Both the position numbers and the translations under genes were made by a program. A stretch of DNA of 64,000 nucleotides, taken from assembly GCF_000816105.1 (NCBI RefSeq), contig NZ_CP007140.1, positions 1,452,388 to 1,516,387 on the forward strand, given 5' to 3'. Below, one piece after another: positions 27,024-34,246 of the stretch. Positions within the stretch are counted from its first letter, which is position 1; the number at the start of each line of letters is the position of its first letter. Source of the DNA: Thermococcus guaymasensis DSM 11113. Its GTDB lineage: Archaea; Methanobacteriota_B; Thermococci; Thermococcales; Thermococcaceae. The notes under the pieces were generated by a model that worked only from the letters and a program-made list of their open reading frames with translations, was not told the DNA's origin and did not search any database.

Positions 27024-27233
27024 ATGCCTCTTCTAATCGCGTGGTTCGAACTCAGCCAGCTCAAGGACTTCCGCCAGGCCCTTGAGAAGGTGGAAGAACT
27101 CAGGGTTCTAATCCCGGTTCAAGTCGCGAACATCGAGATGGAAGACGAGAAAATCAAGCTGGTCCTCCACGTGCCGGCCGATTCTCTCAAGCTGGTCCGC
27201 TCGGCCTTTCCCGAGGGGGTGCTGGTGGCATGA
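27024..27233 (+). CDS. Small unknown proviral protein
   Basis: 69 residues with an alternating strand-helix-strand pattern: PLLIAWFELSQLKDFRQALE, ELRVLIPVQVANIEMEDEKI, KLVLHVPADSLKLVRSAFPE. It is short and compact, likely a single alpha/beta domain. No family recognised. GGAGGTGTGAGGG precedes the ATG, and the stop overlaps the nuclease-like gene (ATGA). Confidence 0.65.
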   Translation: MPLLIAWFELSQLKDFRQALEKVEELRVLIPVQVANIEMEDEKIKLVLHVPADSLKLVRSAFPEGVLVA

Positions 27234-27748
27234 CCGACGGCGACAGGAGGAACTTAATCACAGACAACCGCGCCCTCAGGAGAATGAGGCGCCAGACGAT
27301 ACACGCCATAATGAACCAGCTTCACGGCTTCGACGCTCACGAAGAATTCTCAGACCTCCTCGAGGAAGCAAGGAGGAAGTACAACATCACCCGCGTCGGC
27401 CTCTTCGACATTGACTTAGTTCTCTACGACTTCAAGCTCGGCATGCCGAAGGCCTTCTTCGAGGTCAAGAACAGGTACCAGGTCAGGGACGGCGACGGCT
27501 ACGCCATCTTCGACGAGCCACAGTACACCTTCCTCGAGGACTTCGGCCACTACCTCGGCGTACCCGTTTACTACATCATCAAGACCAAAACCAAGTGGCT
27601 CGTCTGGAAGGTCGAGAACGGCCTCGCACAGAGGCGCCAGCTGGCCGACGGGAAGACGGTAGTTCTGCTTCCACTGGAGAAGGCTCAGCCTTACAATCAC
27701 GGCCAGATGGTGAACCGCTTCCTCAGGGAGCTGTTGAGGAGGTATTGA
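27230..27748 (+). CDS. PD-(D/E)XK nuclease-like protein
   Basis: 172 residues. The core GLFDIDLVLYDFKLGMP followed by KAFFEVKNRYQ has the Asp-x(n)-Glu-x-Lys arrangement and strand order of PD-(D/E)XK nucleases (Holliday-junction resolvases, restriction enzymes, Cas4-like). It is followed by YLGVPVYYIIKTKTKWLVWK, as usual for the last core strands. A basic N-terminal helix precedes. In the replication module it may process replication intermediates or degrade host DNA. Identified by motif only. Confidence 0.6.
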   Translation: MTDGDRRNLITDNRALRRMRRQTIHAIMNQLHGFDAHEEFSDLLEEARRKYNITRVGLFDIDLVLYDFKLGMPKAFFEVKNRYQVRDGDGYAIFDEPQYTFLEDFGHYLGVPVYYIIKTKTKWLVWKVENGLAQRRQLADGKTVVLLPLEKAQPYNHGQMVNRFLRELLRRY

Positions 27749-27793
27749 GATGGCCATTTCTTTTCTTTCCCCCGCGAGACGGAGGTGGTTGGA

Positions 27794-28288
27794 ATGAGCG
27801 AGACCCACGTTGAGCAGATAATAGACCTTCTTGGAAAGTACGGCCTCAAGGAAAAAGACTGGGAGGACCTCTACGTAGCAATCATCAACCTCGGCATCAG
27901 GGACAAGGCCGAGATAACGCGCGAACTCTACAACTACCTCACCACCCGCTACCCCCGCCACGTGGCTATGGGAGTCCTCGCCGTCATACGAGCCAAACAC
28001 TTCGACGACCTCTTTGACAAGGCCAAGTACGTGCCAGGCTACCACATCAGCGCCACAGGGATAGAGGTATTTGACAAACTAAGAGCCGTTCCCAGTAACG
28101 GGAACACCGAGGAACAGAGCGTTCCCGACAATCGGAGCGAGGAGAATCGGGAACATTCAATGTTCCCAACGTTCCGATACCGTTCTCCTGAAAACCAGCT
28201 GATAGAACCCGCCAAGCCGGCCGAGGTTAAACCCGTCGAACCCGACCCGACCACGATAGCCTACTGGCTCACGGGGGTGAGGACATGA
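27794..28288 (+). CDS. Unknown proviral protein carrying an internal DNA dyad array
   Basis: 164 residues. The first 90 are helical and somewhat basic (LLGKYGLKEKDWEDLYVAII, ITRELYNYLTTRYPRHVAMG) and could bind DNA. Residues of about 96-131 are encoded by a dense inverted-repeat array and read AVPSNGNTEEQSVPDN and MFPTFRYRS. The same peptide pattern recurs in the MCM N-terminus. A Pro-rich tail ends TIAYWLTGVRT. The ATG at 27794 follows GGAGGTGG. It overlaps MCM by four bases. Possible initiator or helicase loader, inferred from position. Confidence 0.65.
   Translation: MSETHVEQIIDLLGKYGLKEKDWEDLYVAIINLGIRDKAEITRELYNYLTTRYPRHVAMGVLAVIRAKHFDDLFDKAKYVPGYHISATGIEVFDKLRAVPSNGNTEEQSVPDNRSEENREHSMFPTFRYRSPENQLIEPAKPAEVKPVEPDPTTIAYWLTGVRT
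28081..28185. repeat. Inverted-repeat array A, half-site GTTCCC/GGGAAC, inside coding DNA
   Basis: Contains GTTCCCAGTAACGGGAAC, a GAGGAAC, GTTCCC, the dyad GGGAACATTCAATGTTCCC, CGTTCC and CGTTC. It aligns without gaps to array B at 28513-28617 (offset 432), but half-sites that are GTTCCC here are GTTCAA there. Both arms change together, so the symmetry is kept. Confidence 0.85.
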
Positions 28289-31044
28289 GCGAGGCAGAGA
28301 AGGTGAGACGAGCCAGCGACAAACTCAAGGACAAACTCGTCGAGGAGATAGAAGACCTCCTCAGGCAGATGGACGAGGAAGGCCTCGAACACCTCGACCC
28401 GGCCGTCCTAAGTCCCATGCTGAGGATATGGATAAGGGGACAGTACGGCTTCCTGCCGACATCAATCACAAAGGACCTCCTCAATGCCTACAAGGTAGTG
28501 CTTGAGAATTATAGAGCTGTTCAAAGTGATTTGAACGGTTTGAACACGAGCGTTCTTGGAGAATCAGAAGAGGAGCAGTTTGAACAAGCTTTGTTCAAAC
28601 CGTTCAAATATCGTTCAGTCAAAAAGGAGCTCGGTAACGAGAAATTTGAGAGACTACTATATGTCATCAAGGAGACCTATGGCTTACCAAGACCCGTTCA
28701 CTCAAACGTGGTCCTCGTCATTATGGAAGCAAAGGACGAAGGCCATGAGCTGACTCCTCTAAGCATCATATTGCAGAAGCTCAGGGAGGAGGTGGGTTTT
28801 ACCAAGAACATGGTTTACAGGGTCAAGTCTGATTTCTTCGGCAGTGGCAATACTGCCAAGAGCCTTCAGGCCGTCCTCTTTGATGCTATCGGCGAGGTGA
28901 ACGGTGAGCCTGCGTTCAGGCTGAAGGATTCGGTGGTGAAGTTCGTCAAGGCGAAAATCCTTGAGCTCCTCGGCTATGAGCAGGAGGCCGAGGATTTACT
29001 GGACTACACGAACAGCGCCAAGGACTTCCTCAGGAACTTCAAGCGGGACGGCGAGGAGGTTTACCTTGAGAAGGTCAGGGACCTGGTGAGGGAAGGCGGG
29101 AAGGACTTTTACGTGGACTACCTTGACCTGGTCAGGTACGACCCGAGGCTGGCGAAGGCTCTCTTCGATGAGCCTGAGTTCGTGCTGGGTGCTTTCGAGA
29201 ATGCGGTGAGGGAGCTCCAGGAGGAGGTTTACGAGGAGATTGCTCGGCTTGAGCCTGAGCTGTTCGATGATGAGTTTGAGCCTGTGGAGGTCAGGGTTAA
29301 GGTCGGAAATTTCCCGAGGGTGTTCAGGCCGAGGGATATGAGGCCGGACCTTGTGGGTAAGTTCGTGGCTGTGGAGGGTTACGTCACCTCGGCCTCGAAG
29401 GTGGTTCCGTTCTTTGAGGTGGCCACGTATGTGTGTAAGGAGTGCGGTCATGAGCTTGGTCTCTTGAACAGGCCGACGAGGGAGCCGGCCACGCCACCGT
29501 CAAAGTGTCCTTCCTGTGGTGCTAAGCGGGCGTGGGATTTTGACGTGAAGAAGTCGAGGAAGGTGGAGATTCAGCATTTCGTGGTGAGGGATGCGCCGGA
29601 GAGCCTTCACGTTGGCGAGAACCCGAAGGAGCTGAGCGCGTACATTCTTGGCTCTGGTGCTGGTGCCGTGGACGTTGGGGATAAGGTGGTCCTCTACGGC
29701 ATTCTGCGGGTGAGGGAGACGCTGAGGAAGAGCGTGGCTGAGTCTGATTACGTGCTTGAGGTGATTCATGTGGAGCAGTTGAACCGAGGCTTTCAGGTGG
29801 AGCTTAGCAAGAAGGACGTGAAGGAGGTTCTCCAGCTGAAGGACCTCTACGGGGATGACTTACCTGACGCCGTCGCGAGATCTATCGCTCCCTGGATTGG
29901 AGGGTATGAGTCAGTGAAGAAGGCTCTTGCATTGGCGGTGGTCTCGGCTGAGGGTCTGTGGGATAAGAGGACGACGATTCACGTTCTCCTCGCGGGAGAC
30001 CCTGGCGTTGGTAAGTCGAGGCTGGCGCTGGACCTTGAGAACATTGCTCCGAAGGTCCTCACGGCGGAGGGTGGTGGGTCGTCGCGTGCTGGCTTGACCG
30101 CGAGCTTTGAGAAGGATGAGCTGACTGGGAAGTTCACGGTCAAGGGTGGCCTGCTGGTCCTCGGGAGTGATGGTATCGTCATAGTTGATGAGTTCAGCAG
30201 TTTGAAGAGGGAGGACATCAACGCGTTGAAGACGTGCATGGAGCACGGGTTTGTTGCGCCGGCCAAGGCCGGGATTTCCAACATGAAGCTGAGGGCCACC
30301 GCCACAATCATCGGCACGGCGAACCCGAAGGCGGGAAGGATTAACAGGAGGCAGCTACTCATTGACCAGCTGGATGTTCCGTTTCCGGTCCTGACGAGGT
30401 TTGACCTTATCTTTGCGTTCTTCGATGAGCCAGAGAAGGAGAAGGACGAGGAGATTGGGTGGAGTATCCTCAGTGAGGTGAAGAGGAGGAAGAACCGGAA
30501 GCCTCCTAAGAGGGTTATTGAAGCGGAGCTTTTGAAGAAGCTGTTCGCTTACGCGAGGTTCAATGTGTTTCCTGAGATTGACGATGAGGTCGGCCGGCTG
30601 ATGGTGGAGGAGTTCAAGAGGATTAGGAGGAAGACCAAGCAGAGTGGAGCGCCTGTGAGCAGGCGTGTGATGGATGCAATCGTGAGGCTGGCTTATGCTC
30701 ATGCAAAGCTTCGCCTGGCCGAGAAGGTTGAGAGGATTGACGTTGAGGAGGCTGTGAGGCTGGTCTGGGAGAGTCTTGAATATGTTGCCTACGACCCGGA
30801 GACCGGGGAGATTGATGCGAGCATTCTTGAGGTTGGTGTCCCGTCGAGGGAGCGTGAGAGGTTTGAGCTGTTTGTGAGGGTGATGGAGAGGCTGGCGAGG
30901 AGGTATGATGGTATTCCGCTTGAGGTTGTTTTCAGGACCTTGGAGGAGAAGGGCCTCCAGGAGGATGAGATTAGGCGGTTCCTTGAGAAGGGTGAGAGGT
31001 TGAACTACCTCCAGGTGGAGGGTGAGTTCGTGAGGTGGCTGTGA
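28285..31044 (+). CDS. mcm: Proviral MCM replicative helicase with long N-terminal extension
   Basis: 919 residues, about 240 longer at the N-terminus than host MCM. The usual MCM start is near residue 245 (SAKDFLRNFKRDGEEVYLEK). Zinc finger CKECGH and CPSCGAK lie near 383-410, OB-fold VAVEGYVTSASKV, Walker A GDPGVGKS near 571, Walker B IVIVDEFSSL near 632, sensor-1 TIIGTANPK, arginine finger LTRFDL, and a C-terminal winged helix. The extension contains dyad array B and a peptide similar to one in the upstream gene. It is probably the viral replicative helicase. ATG at 28285 in tight overlap with the previous gene. Confidence 0.95.
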   Translation: MSEAEKVRRASDKLKDKLVEEIEDLLRQMDEEGLEHLDPAVLSPMLRIWIRGQYGFLPTSITKDLLNAYKVVLENYRAVQSDLNGLNTSVLGESEEEQFEQALFKPFKYRSVKKELGNEKFERLLYVIKETYGLPRPVHSNVVLVIMEAKDEGHELTPLSIILQKLREEVGFTKNMVYRVKSDFFGSGNTAKSLQAVLFDAIGEVNGEPAFRLKDSVVKFVKAKILELLGYEQEAEDLLDYTNSAKDFLRNFKRDGEEVYLEKVRDLVREGGKDFYVDYLDLVRYDPRLAKALFDEPEFVLGAFENAVRELQEEVYEEIARLEPELFDDEFEPVEVRVKVGNFPRVFRPRDMRPDLVGKFVAVEGYVTSASKVVPFFEVATYVCKECGHELGLLNRPTREPATPPSKCPSCGAKRAWDFDVKKSRKVEIQHFVVRDAPESLHVGENPKELSAYILGSGAGAVDVGDKVVLYGILRVRETLRKSVAESDYVLEVIHVEQLNRGFQVELSKKDVKEVLQLKDLYGDDLPDAVARSIAPWIGGYESVKKALALAVVSAEGLWDKRTTIHVLLAGDPGVGKSRLALDLENIAPKVLTAEGGGSSRAGLTASFEKDELTGKFTVKGGLLVLGSDGIVIVDEFSSLKREDINALKTCMEHGFVAPAKAGISNMKLRATATIIGTANPKAGRINRRQLLIDQLDVPFPVLTRFDLIFAFFDEPEKEKDEEIGWSILSEVKRRKNRKPPKRVIEAELLKKLFAYARFNVFPEIDDEVGRLMVEEFKRIRRKTKQSGAPVSRRVMDAIVRLAYAHAKLRLAEKVERIDVEEAVRLVWESLEYVAYDPETGEIDASILEVGVPSRERERFELFVRVMERLARRYDGIPLEVVFRTLEEKGLQEDEIRRFLEKGERLNYLQVEGEFVRWL
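28513..28617. repeat. Inverted-repeat array B, half-site GTTCAA/TTGAAC, inside the MCM gene
   Basis: Contains GTTCAAAGTGATTTGAAC, TTTGAAC, GTTC, the dyad TTTGAACAAGCTTTGTTCAAA, GTTCAA and GTTC. It codes residues 77-111 of MCM. It is a gap-free paralogue of array A with a different half-site. Confidence 0.85.
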
Positions 31045-31055
31045 GGTGAGGCGAG

Positions 31056-31205
31056 ATGAGGACTAAGACGGTTTCGGCGAGGGTTGGGTTGGAGTTCTAT
31101 GAGAGGGTGAAGGCTGAGGCGGAGAAGCGTGGAGAGACTGTGAGCGACTTGGTGAGGAGAGCTTTGGAGCGGGAGCTCAAAAGGCCTTGGTGGCGGTTCT
31201 GGTGA
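31056..31205 (+). CDS. Ribbon-helix-helix (CopG-like) DNA-binding protein
   Basis: 49 residues: a beta strand TKTVSARVGLEFYERVKAEA, turn KRGETVSDLVRRALERELKR, and a Trp-rich tail. This is the typical RHH layout, binding DNA as a dimer with the strand in the major groove. It sits directly behind MCM (11 bases after its stop) and directly before the control region at 31223-31370, so it is a good candidate repressor of the next operon. The gene is short and was located by reading the frame directly. Confidence 0.75.
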   Translation: MRTKTVSARVGLEFYERVKAEAEKRGETVSDLVRRALERELKRPWWRFW

Positions 31206-31222
31206 TTTTTCATTTTTTCTGT

Positions 31223-31272
31223 CGGGAGATTTCTCCCGTTTTCTCCCTTTTTCTGGTTCACTGCTTAAATAC
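31223..31272 (+). promoter_or_regulatory. Dyad and phased CTGGTTCA promoter, copy 2
   Basis: CGGGAGATTTCTCCCG (one central mismatch from a perfect palindrome) runs into two ten-base units TTCTCCCGTT and TTCTCCCTTT, then TTCTGGTTCA, CTGC and the TATA box TTAAATAC. Predicted start near 31295, serving the genes from 31359. Confidence 0.7.
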
Positions 31273-31370
31273 GGTGGGTGAAATAGGGTGAAATTGGGGG
31301 ATTCACCGAGATTCACCCGGAATCCCCCGGTGAAAATTGGTGAAATGGGGTGAGACTGGTGGGTGAAGTG
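31273..31370. repeat. Array of GGTGAA/TTCACC motifs upstream of the zinc-ribbon gene
   Basis: Within 98 bases there are five GGTGAA copies plus a GGTGAG on the plus strand and two TTCACC, together with a GGGGGATT/AATCCCCC pair, forming several overlapping dyads. The array covers the predicted transcription start and the ribosome-binding site of the gene at 31359. Confidence 0.75.
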
Positions 31371-31922
31371 CGAGAAAAAAAGCTTTACGTGTGTTTGAGA
31401 TGCGGAAACAAGTTCTGGAGCCGTGCGAAAAAGCCTCAGTGTTCGGTTTGCAAGTCAAAGCGCGTGATTCCTTACGAGGAGTTTTTACAGCTTCCGCAGG
31501 AAGAGCAGGAGCGGATTTTGGGAAAGAGGAAGGAGGAGAATGAAGAACAGGTAGAGGCTGCGGGAGTGAAATCGGGTGAGAGTGGGGGAAATTCGGTGAA
31601 AATCGAGGAATCCCCCGAGGGTGAGAGGGTGAAAAGCGGGGATTCACCAAAAATCACCGGGGTGAAAAAGGGTGAAAAGCAGGGTGAGAGGGTGAAGGGT
31701 GAAAGGGTGAAGCGGGAAATCAGCATTCCGAAGCCGAGGCTGAGCTGGAAGGCTGTGGGTTTGGTCGTTGGGTTGGCCTTCCTGTGGTACCTGTACAAGA
31801 CCGGGTGGTTTGATTCGGTGCTGGAGTTCCTGGGTGTGAAAGAGAAGGAGGAGCCGGTCAAGGCTTACGAGGAGAGGCGTTCTCCCCTTCTTGGAAAGAT
31901 TGAGAGCAACCTGAGGAGGTGA
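31359..31922 (+). CDS. Zinc-ribbon membrane protein with repeat-encoded linker
   Basis: 187 residues. The N-terminal zinc ribbon is CLRCGNKFWSRAKKPQCSVC; then comes a low-complexity Lys/Glu/Gly/Ser linker from about 65 to 125, encoded by GGTGAAA repeats; then one membrane helix (AVGLVVGLAFLWYLYKTGW) and a short charged tail. Topology suggests the zinc ribbon and linker in the cytoplasm and a C-terminus on the other side, or the reverse. GTG at 31359 is preferred; GTGs at 31350 and 31368 are also in frame. It could be a regulator tethered to the membrane. Role unknown. Confidence 0.65.
   Translation: MGEVREKKLYVCLRCGNKFWSRAKKPQCSVCKSKRVIPYEEFLQLPQEEQERILGKRKEENEEQVEAAGVKSGESGGNSVKIEESPEGERVKSGDSPKITGVKKGEKQGERVKGERVKREISIPKPRLSWKAVGLVVGLAFLWYLYKTGWFDSVLEFLGVKEKEEPVKAYEERRSPLLGKIESNLRR
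31563..31715. repeat. Intragenic array of GGTGAA/GGTGAG motifs
   Basis: About ten GGTGA(A/G) units on the plus strand plus ATTCACC and ATCACC in reverse, and GGGGG/CCCCC elements, in 150 bases of coding DNA. The motif is the same as in the array upstream of this gene (31273-31370), so the coding copy looks like duplicated control DNA. Confidence 0.75.
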
Positions 31923-31926
31923 GAGC

Positions 31927-32088
31927 GTGAGCGAGTGGTTAGTTATTCGGTACAGGTTCAACGAGGACTGGAAGGCGTGGGTTCCTGATAGTACGATGGT
32001 CTTCAAGTCTGATGAGGAGCTGTTGAGGTTTCTGCGTGAGAATGCTGGTGTGAGGTACAGGTATGAGATAACGAGGCTTGTGGGGTGA
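31927..32088 (+). CDS. Small unknown proviral protein
   Basis: 53 residues: SEWLVIRYRFNEDWKAWVPD, STMVFKSDEELLRFLREN, and a basic strand AGVRYRYEITRLVG. A compact beta-alpha-beta layout, no family recognised. GTG start at 31927 with GAGGTGAGAGC upstream, immediately after the previous stop. It overlaps or abuts the next gene at GTGA. Found by reading the frame, since it is short. Confidence 0.6.
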   Translation: MSEWLVIRYRFNEDWKAWVPDSTMVFKSDEELLRFLRENAGVRYRYEITRLVG

Positions 32089-32093
32089 GGCTG

Positions 32094-32369
32094 GTGGAGA
32101 AGGCGAAGATGGCTTTGGCGATGATGAACCCGGCGACGCAGGCTAAGCTTTCAAAGATTTTCGGCTGGGTTGATGACCTGGTCGAGGCGGTTCGCGGGAC
32201 TGGCCTTGAGGTCGACGAGGTCAAGAGTCAGGATGACCTTCAGGAGGTCCTGCTGAAGCTTCTTGGGAAGGCGAAGGTTAAGCACCTCAAGGACAAGAAC
32301 GCGCTGGTCCTCGAGCTGGGGAAGGAGAGGAAGGTTCGCTTAACGCTGAGCTTCAAGGAGGTTGAGTGA
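32094..32369 (+). CDS. Unknown proviral protein
   Basis: 91 residues, helical then strand-rich: MALAMMNPATQAKLSKIFGW, VDDLVEAVRGTGLEVDEVKS, VLLKLLGKAKVKHLKDKNAL, then LELGKERKVRLTLSFKEVE. GTG at 32094 follows GGGGTGAGG at good spacing; GTG at 32085, overlapping the previous stop, would add three residues. The stop overlaps the next ATG. No family recognised. Confidence 0.62.
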   Translation: MEKAKMALAMMNPATQAKLSKIFGWVDDLVEAVRGTGLEVDEVKSQDDLQEVLLKLLGKAKVKHLKDKNALVLELGKERKVRLTLSFKEVE

Positions 32370-32548
32370 TGAGCGAACCGGTCAAACGCTTTTGTCCACT
32401 GATAAACGGAGAATGCCGGCGCCATGAGTGTATGTGGTACCTAGCCAATGGCCGGTGCGCTATCGCAGTAATGGCGGTGAGATTGGATGATTTGACCTCG
32501 GGAGTGCCGGTTATTCAACTCTTCCCGGAGTGTGAGGCAGATGAGTGA
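32369..32548 (+). CDS. Small cysteine-rich proviral protein
   Basis: 59 residues. Four cysteines and a histidine near the N-terminus (FCPLINGECRRHECMWYLAN, then GRC) suggest a zinc-binding knuckle. The rest, AVRLDDLTSGVPVIQLFPEC, is probably a strand pair. The ATG at 32369 overlaps the previous stop (TGATG). Its end overlaps the next gene by eight bases. Similar small zinc proteins are common in archaeal viruses, but no family is named here. Confidence 0.62.
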   Translation: MSEPVKRFCPLINGECRRHECMWYLANGRCAIAVMAVRLDDLTSGVPVIQLFPECEADE

Positions 32549-32732
32549 TGAAGAGTTCGAGAAGTACAAGAGTGTCGGGGTCATTATTCAATTCGATTCG
32601 TCTCAAATGATCCAAGTTTCGGTCGAGGATAATGATGCATCTGCGCGAGAGTTGGTTGAGCTTGCGAGAGGATTGGTGAAGGATGTTATCAAGTTCGCGA
32701 GGGGAGAAAGGAGGAGGCCGAATTATGAGTGA
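32541..32732 (+). CDS. Small unknown proviral protein
   Basis: 63 residues: MSDEEFEKYKSVGVIIQFDS, QMIQVSVEDNDASARELVEL, then a basic helix ARGLVKDVIKFARGERRRP. Two strands followed by a long amphipathic helix. ATG at 32541 follows GTGAGG; an in-frame GTG at 32532 is possible. Overlaps both neighbours by eight bases, so the cluster is translated as one coupled unit. Confidence 0.6.
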   Translation: MSDEEFEKYKSVGVIIQFDSSQMIQVSVEDNDASARELVELARGLVKDVIKFARGERRRPNYE

Positions 32733-33363
32733 GGAAGTTGATGCAAAGCCGGTTGAGCTTGAGGAGAAGGACATCACTTCCCTGGTGGAGGACGTTGAGC
32801 GGGACCTCGAGGAGATTGACGAGCTGGCCGAGGCCGAGGAAGAGGACCTCAGCGTTAGCGAGACCGGTGGCCTGATGAGCGAGGAGGAGTTCAACGCTCG
32901 CCTGGACGAGTTTCAGGAGCGGGACCACAGCCTGACGATTTTTGCCAACTACTACGTTAAAATGCTGGAGAAGAAGGCCAAGGAAATCGGCGCGGACATT
33001 GACTTCTCAATCTGGTGGGACGTTGGCCGTCCGAGCTTCAATGCCGGCCTCTGGTACATGGAGAAGGTTGAGGGTCAGCGCCTTCAGGTGAGCGGGAAGT
33101 TCGGTCTCCTCATTGGAGCGGGAAGCCTCATAATGCTGACGTGGATGTACAGGAAGGCGGTGAAGGAGGCGAAGGCCAGGGGACCTCGGGAAGTGAAGGA
33201 CCAGGGGAAGGTTGAGAAAAGGACTTCCCGCCAGGAGGTCAAGGCTGAGGACAAGCCTGTGAAGACTGAGGCCGAGAAGCTGAGGGAGAAGGCGAAGCCG
33301 AAGGAGCCTGAGCCTCCGAAGAGCGAGGTTCTCGCGAAGATTGCGAAGAACCTTGGATCCTAA
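32725..33363 (+). CDS. Unknown proviral membrane protein with acidic N- and basic C-terminal parts
   Basis: 212 residues. The first 65 are strongly acidic (LVEDVERDLEEIDELAEAEE), the middle has YYVKMLEKKAKEIGADIDFS and one membrane helix (FGLLIGAGSLIMLTWMY), and the last 70 are highly basic with Lys/Pro/Glu repeats. GGAGG precedes the ATG at 32725. A 130-base non-coding gap with GAAC dyads follows it. Could be a virion or membrane-remodelling component; function unknown. Confidence 0.65.
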   Translation: MSEEVDAKPVELEEKDITSLVEDVERDLEEIDELAEAEEEDLSVSETGGLMSEEEFNARLDEFQERDHSLTIFANYYVKMLEKKAKEIGADIDFSIWWDVGRPSFNAGLWYMEKVEGQRLQVSGKFGLLIGAGSLIMLTWMYRKAVKEAKARGPREVKDQGKVEKRTSRQEVKAEDKPVKTEAEKLREKAKPKEPEPPKSEVLAKIAKNLGS

Positions 33364-33494
33364 CTTTCAACTTTTTGACTGAACAATGTTCATGGAGACT
33401 GAACAAAGATGTTCGTTTTGGGTTCCGAACTCGGGGAGATCTCAGCTGCCAAAAGAGTGTGAAAATGAACGGATGTTTAAGGTGGTGATGTGGA
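33364..33494 (+). promoter_or_regulatory. Dyad-rich spacer before the packaging ATPase
   Basis: Three GTTC/GAAC dyads are present: TGAACAATGTTCA (33380-33392), TGAACAAAGATGTTC (33400-33414) and GTTCCGAAC (33422-33430). The half-site resembles that of arrays A and B. A weak TATA-like ATGTTTAAGG lies too close to the start codon to be the obvious promoter, so the operon may also be read from upstream. Confidence 0.55.
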
Positions 33495-34196
33495 GTGGGG
33501 ATTCTGGACATTGATATCCCGTCCTGGTCGATTGACCTCATCTACGGGAACACTGGCTCGGGGAAGAGCTACTTTGCCGGGTGGCTGGTGGAGCAGGCGT
33601 GGGAAAAAGGCAGAAGGTTTATCGTCCTGGACACGAAGGTGAAGAATCACCTTGGCCTGGTGCAGCTGAAGGGTGTCAGGCTCCTCAAGGTAATGGTTGG
33701 CAAGAGGTACAACTGGCGGAAGCTCCTTGAGTTCGACCAGGTGTTAGTTGTCCCGACGAGGGGGACGATTAACCGGCTGGGTGTTGAAGGCCTGGTCGAG
33801 CAGTATTACAAGCCTCTCCTTGATGAGATCTTTCGCAGGGACCGGGACAGGATTATCGTGGTGGAGGAGGCGCACCGCTACAATCCTTCATCGAGGAGGC
33901 CGGGGAAGGAGCTGGAACAGCTTTTCCGTGAAGGCCGTGATGGGAAGCTCTACACGGTGGCGATCACTCAGTCCATCGCGGATTTCCCGAAGCTCCTCTT
34001 CCGTCAGGCGCAGAGGCACTTCATCTTCCAGCACTACGTGCCGAACGATATCATCTACCTCAACCGGATGATTCCAGGCTTTTCTGAGCTGAATAATCAG
34101 CTTCGGGAGCATGACCTTATCGAGTTCATTCCGCCGAACAAGACGAGGATCATAAAGCGTGAGCTGGTGGTGAGGAGGACGAGGCACTTCGGGTGA
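33495..34196 (+). CDS. Genome-packaging ATPase (A32/HerA-FtsK type)
   Basis: 233 residues. Walker A is YGNTGSGKSYFAGWL at residue 16 and Walker B is DRIIVVEEAHRYNPSS. The downstream AITQSIADFPKLLFRQAQRH fits the sensor region of A32-like ATPases, and the compact length is typical of viruses with double-jelly-roll capsids. It should translocate viral DNA into preformed capsids. GTG start at 33495 with GGTGGTGATG upstream. It is separated from the capsid gene by the VapBC and RHH-like genes. Confidence 0.85.
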   Translation: MGILDIDIPSWSIDLIYGNTGSGKSYFAGWLVEQAWEKGRRFIVLDTKVKNHLGLVQLKGVRLLKVMVGKRYNWRKLLEFDQVLVVPTRGTINRLGVEGLVEQYYKPLLDEIFRRDRDRIIVVEEAHRYNPSSRRPGKELEQLFREGRDGKLYTVAITQSIADFPKLLFRQAQRHFIFQHYVPNDIIYLNRMIPGFSELNNQLREHDLIEFIPPNKTRIIKRELVVRRTRHFG

Positions 34197-34207
34197 TGGC
34201 GTTAGGG

Positions 34208-34215
34208 TTTTATAG
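34208..34215 (+). promoter_or_regulatory. Promoter of the VapBC pair
   Basis: TTTTATAG, preceded by GTTAGGG, lies 32-39 bases before the VapB ATG at 34247, suggesting independent transcription of the toxin-antitoxin pair. Confidence 0.55.
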
Positions 34216-34246
34216 TCCTTGAGAGAACTGGGAATGAGGGGTATTT

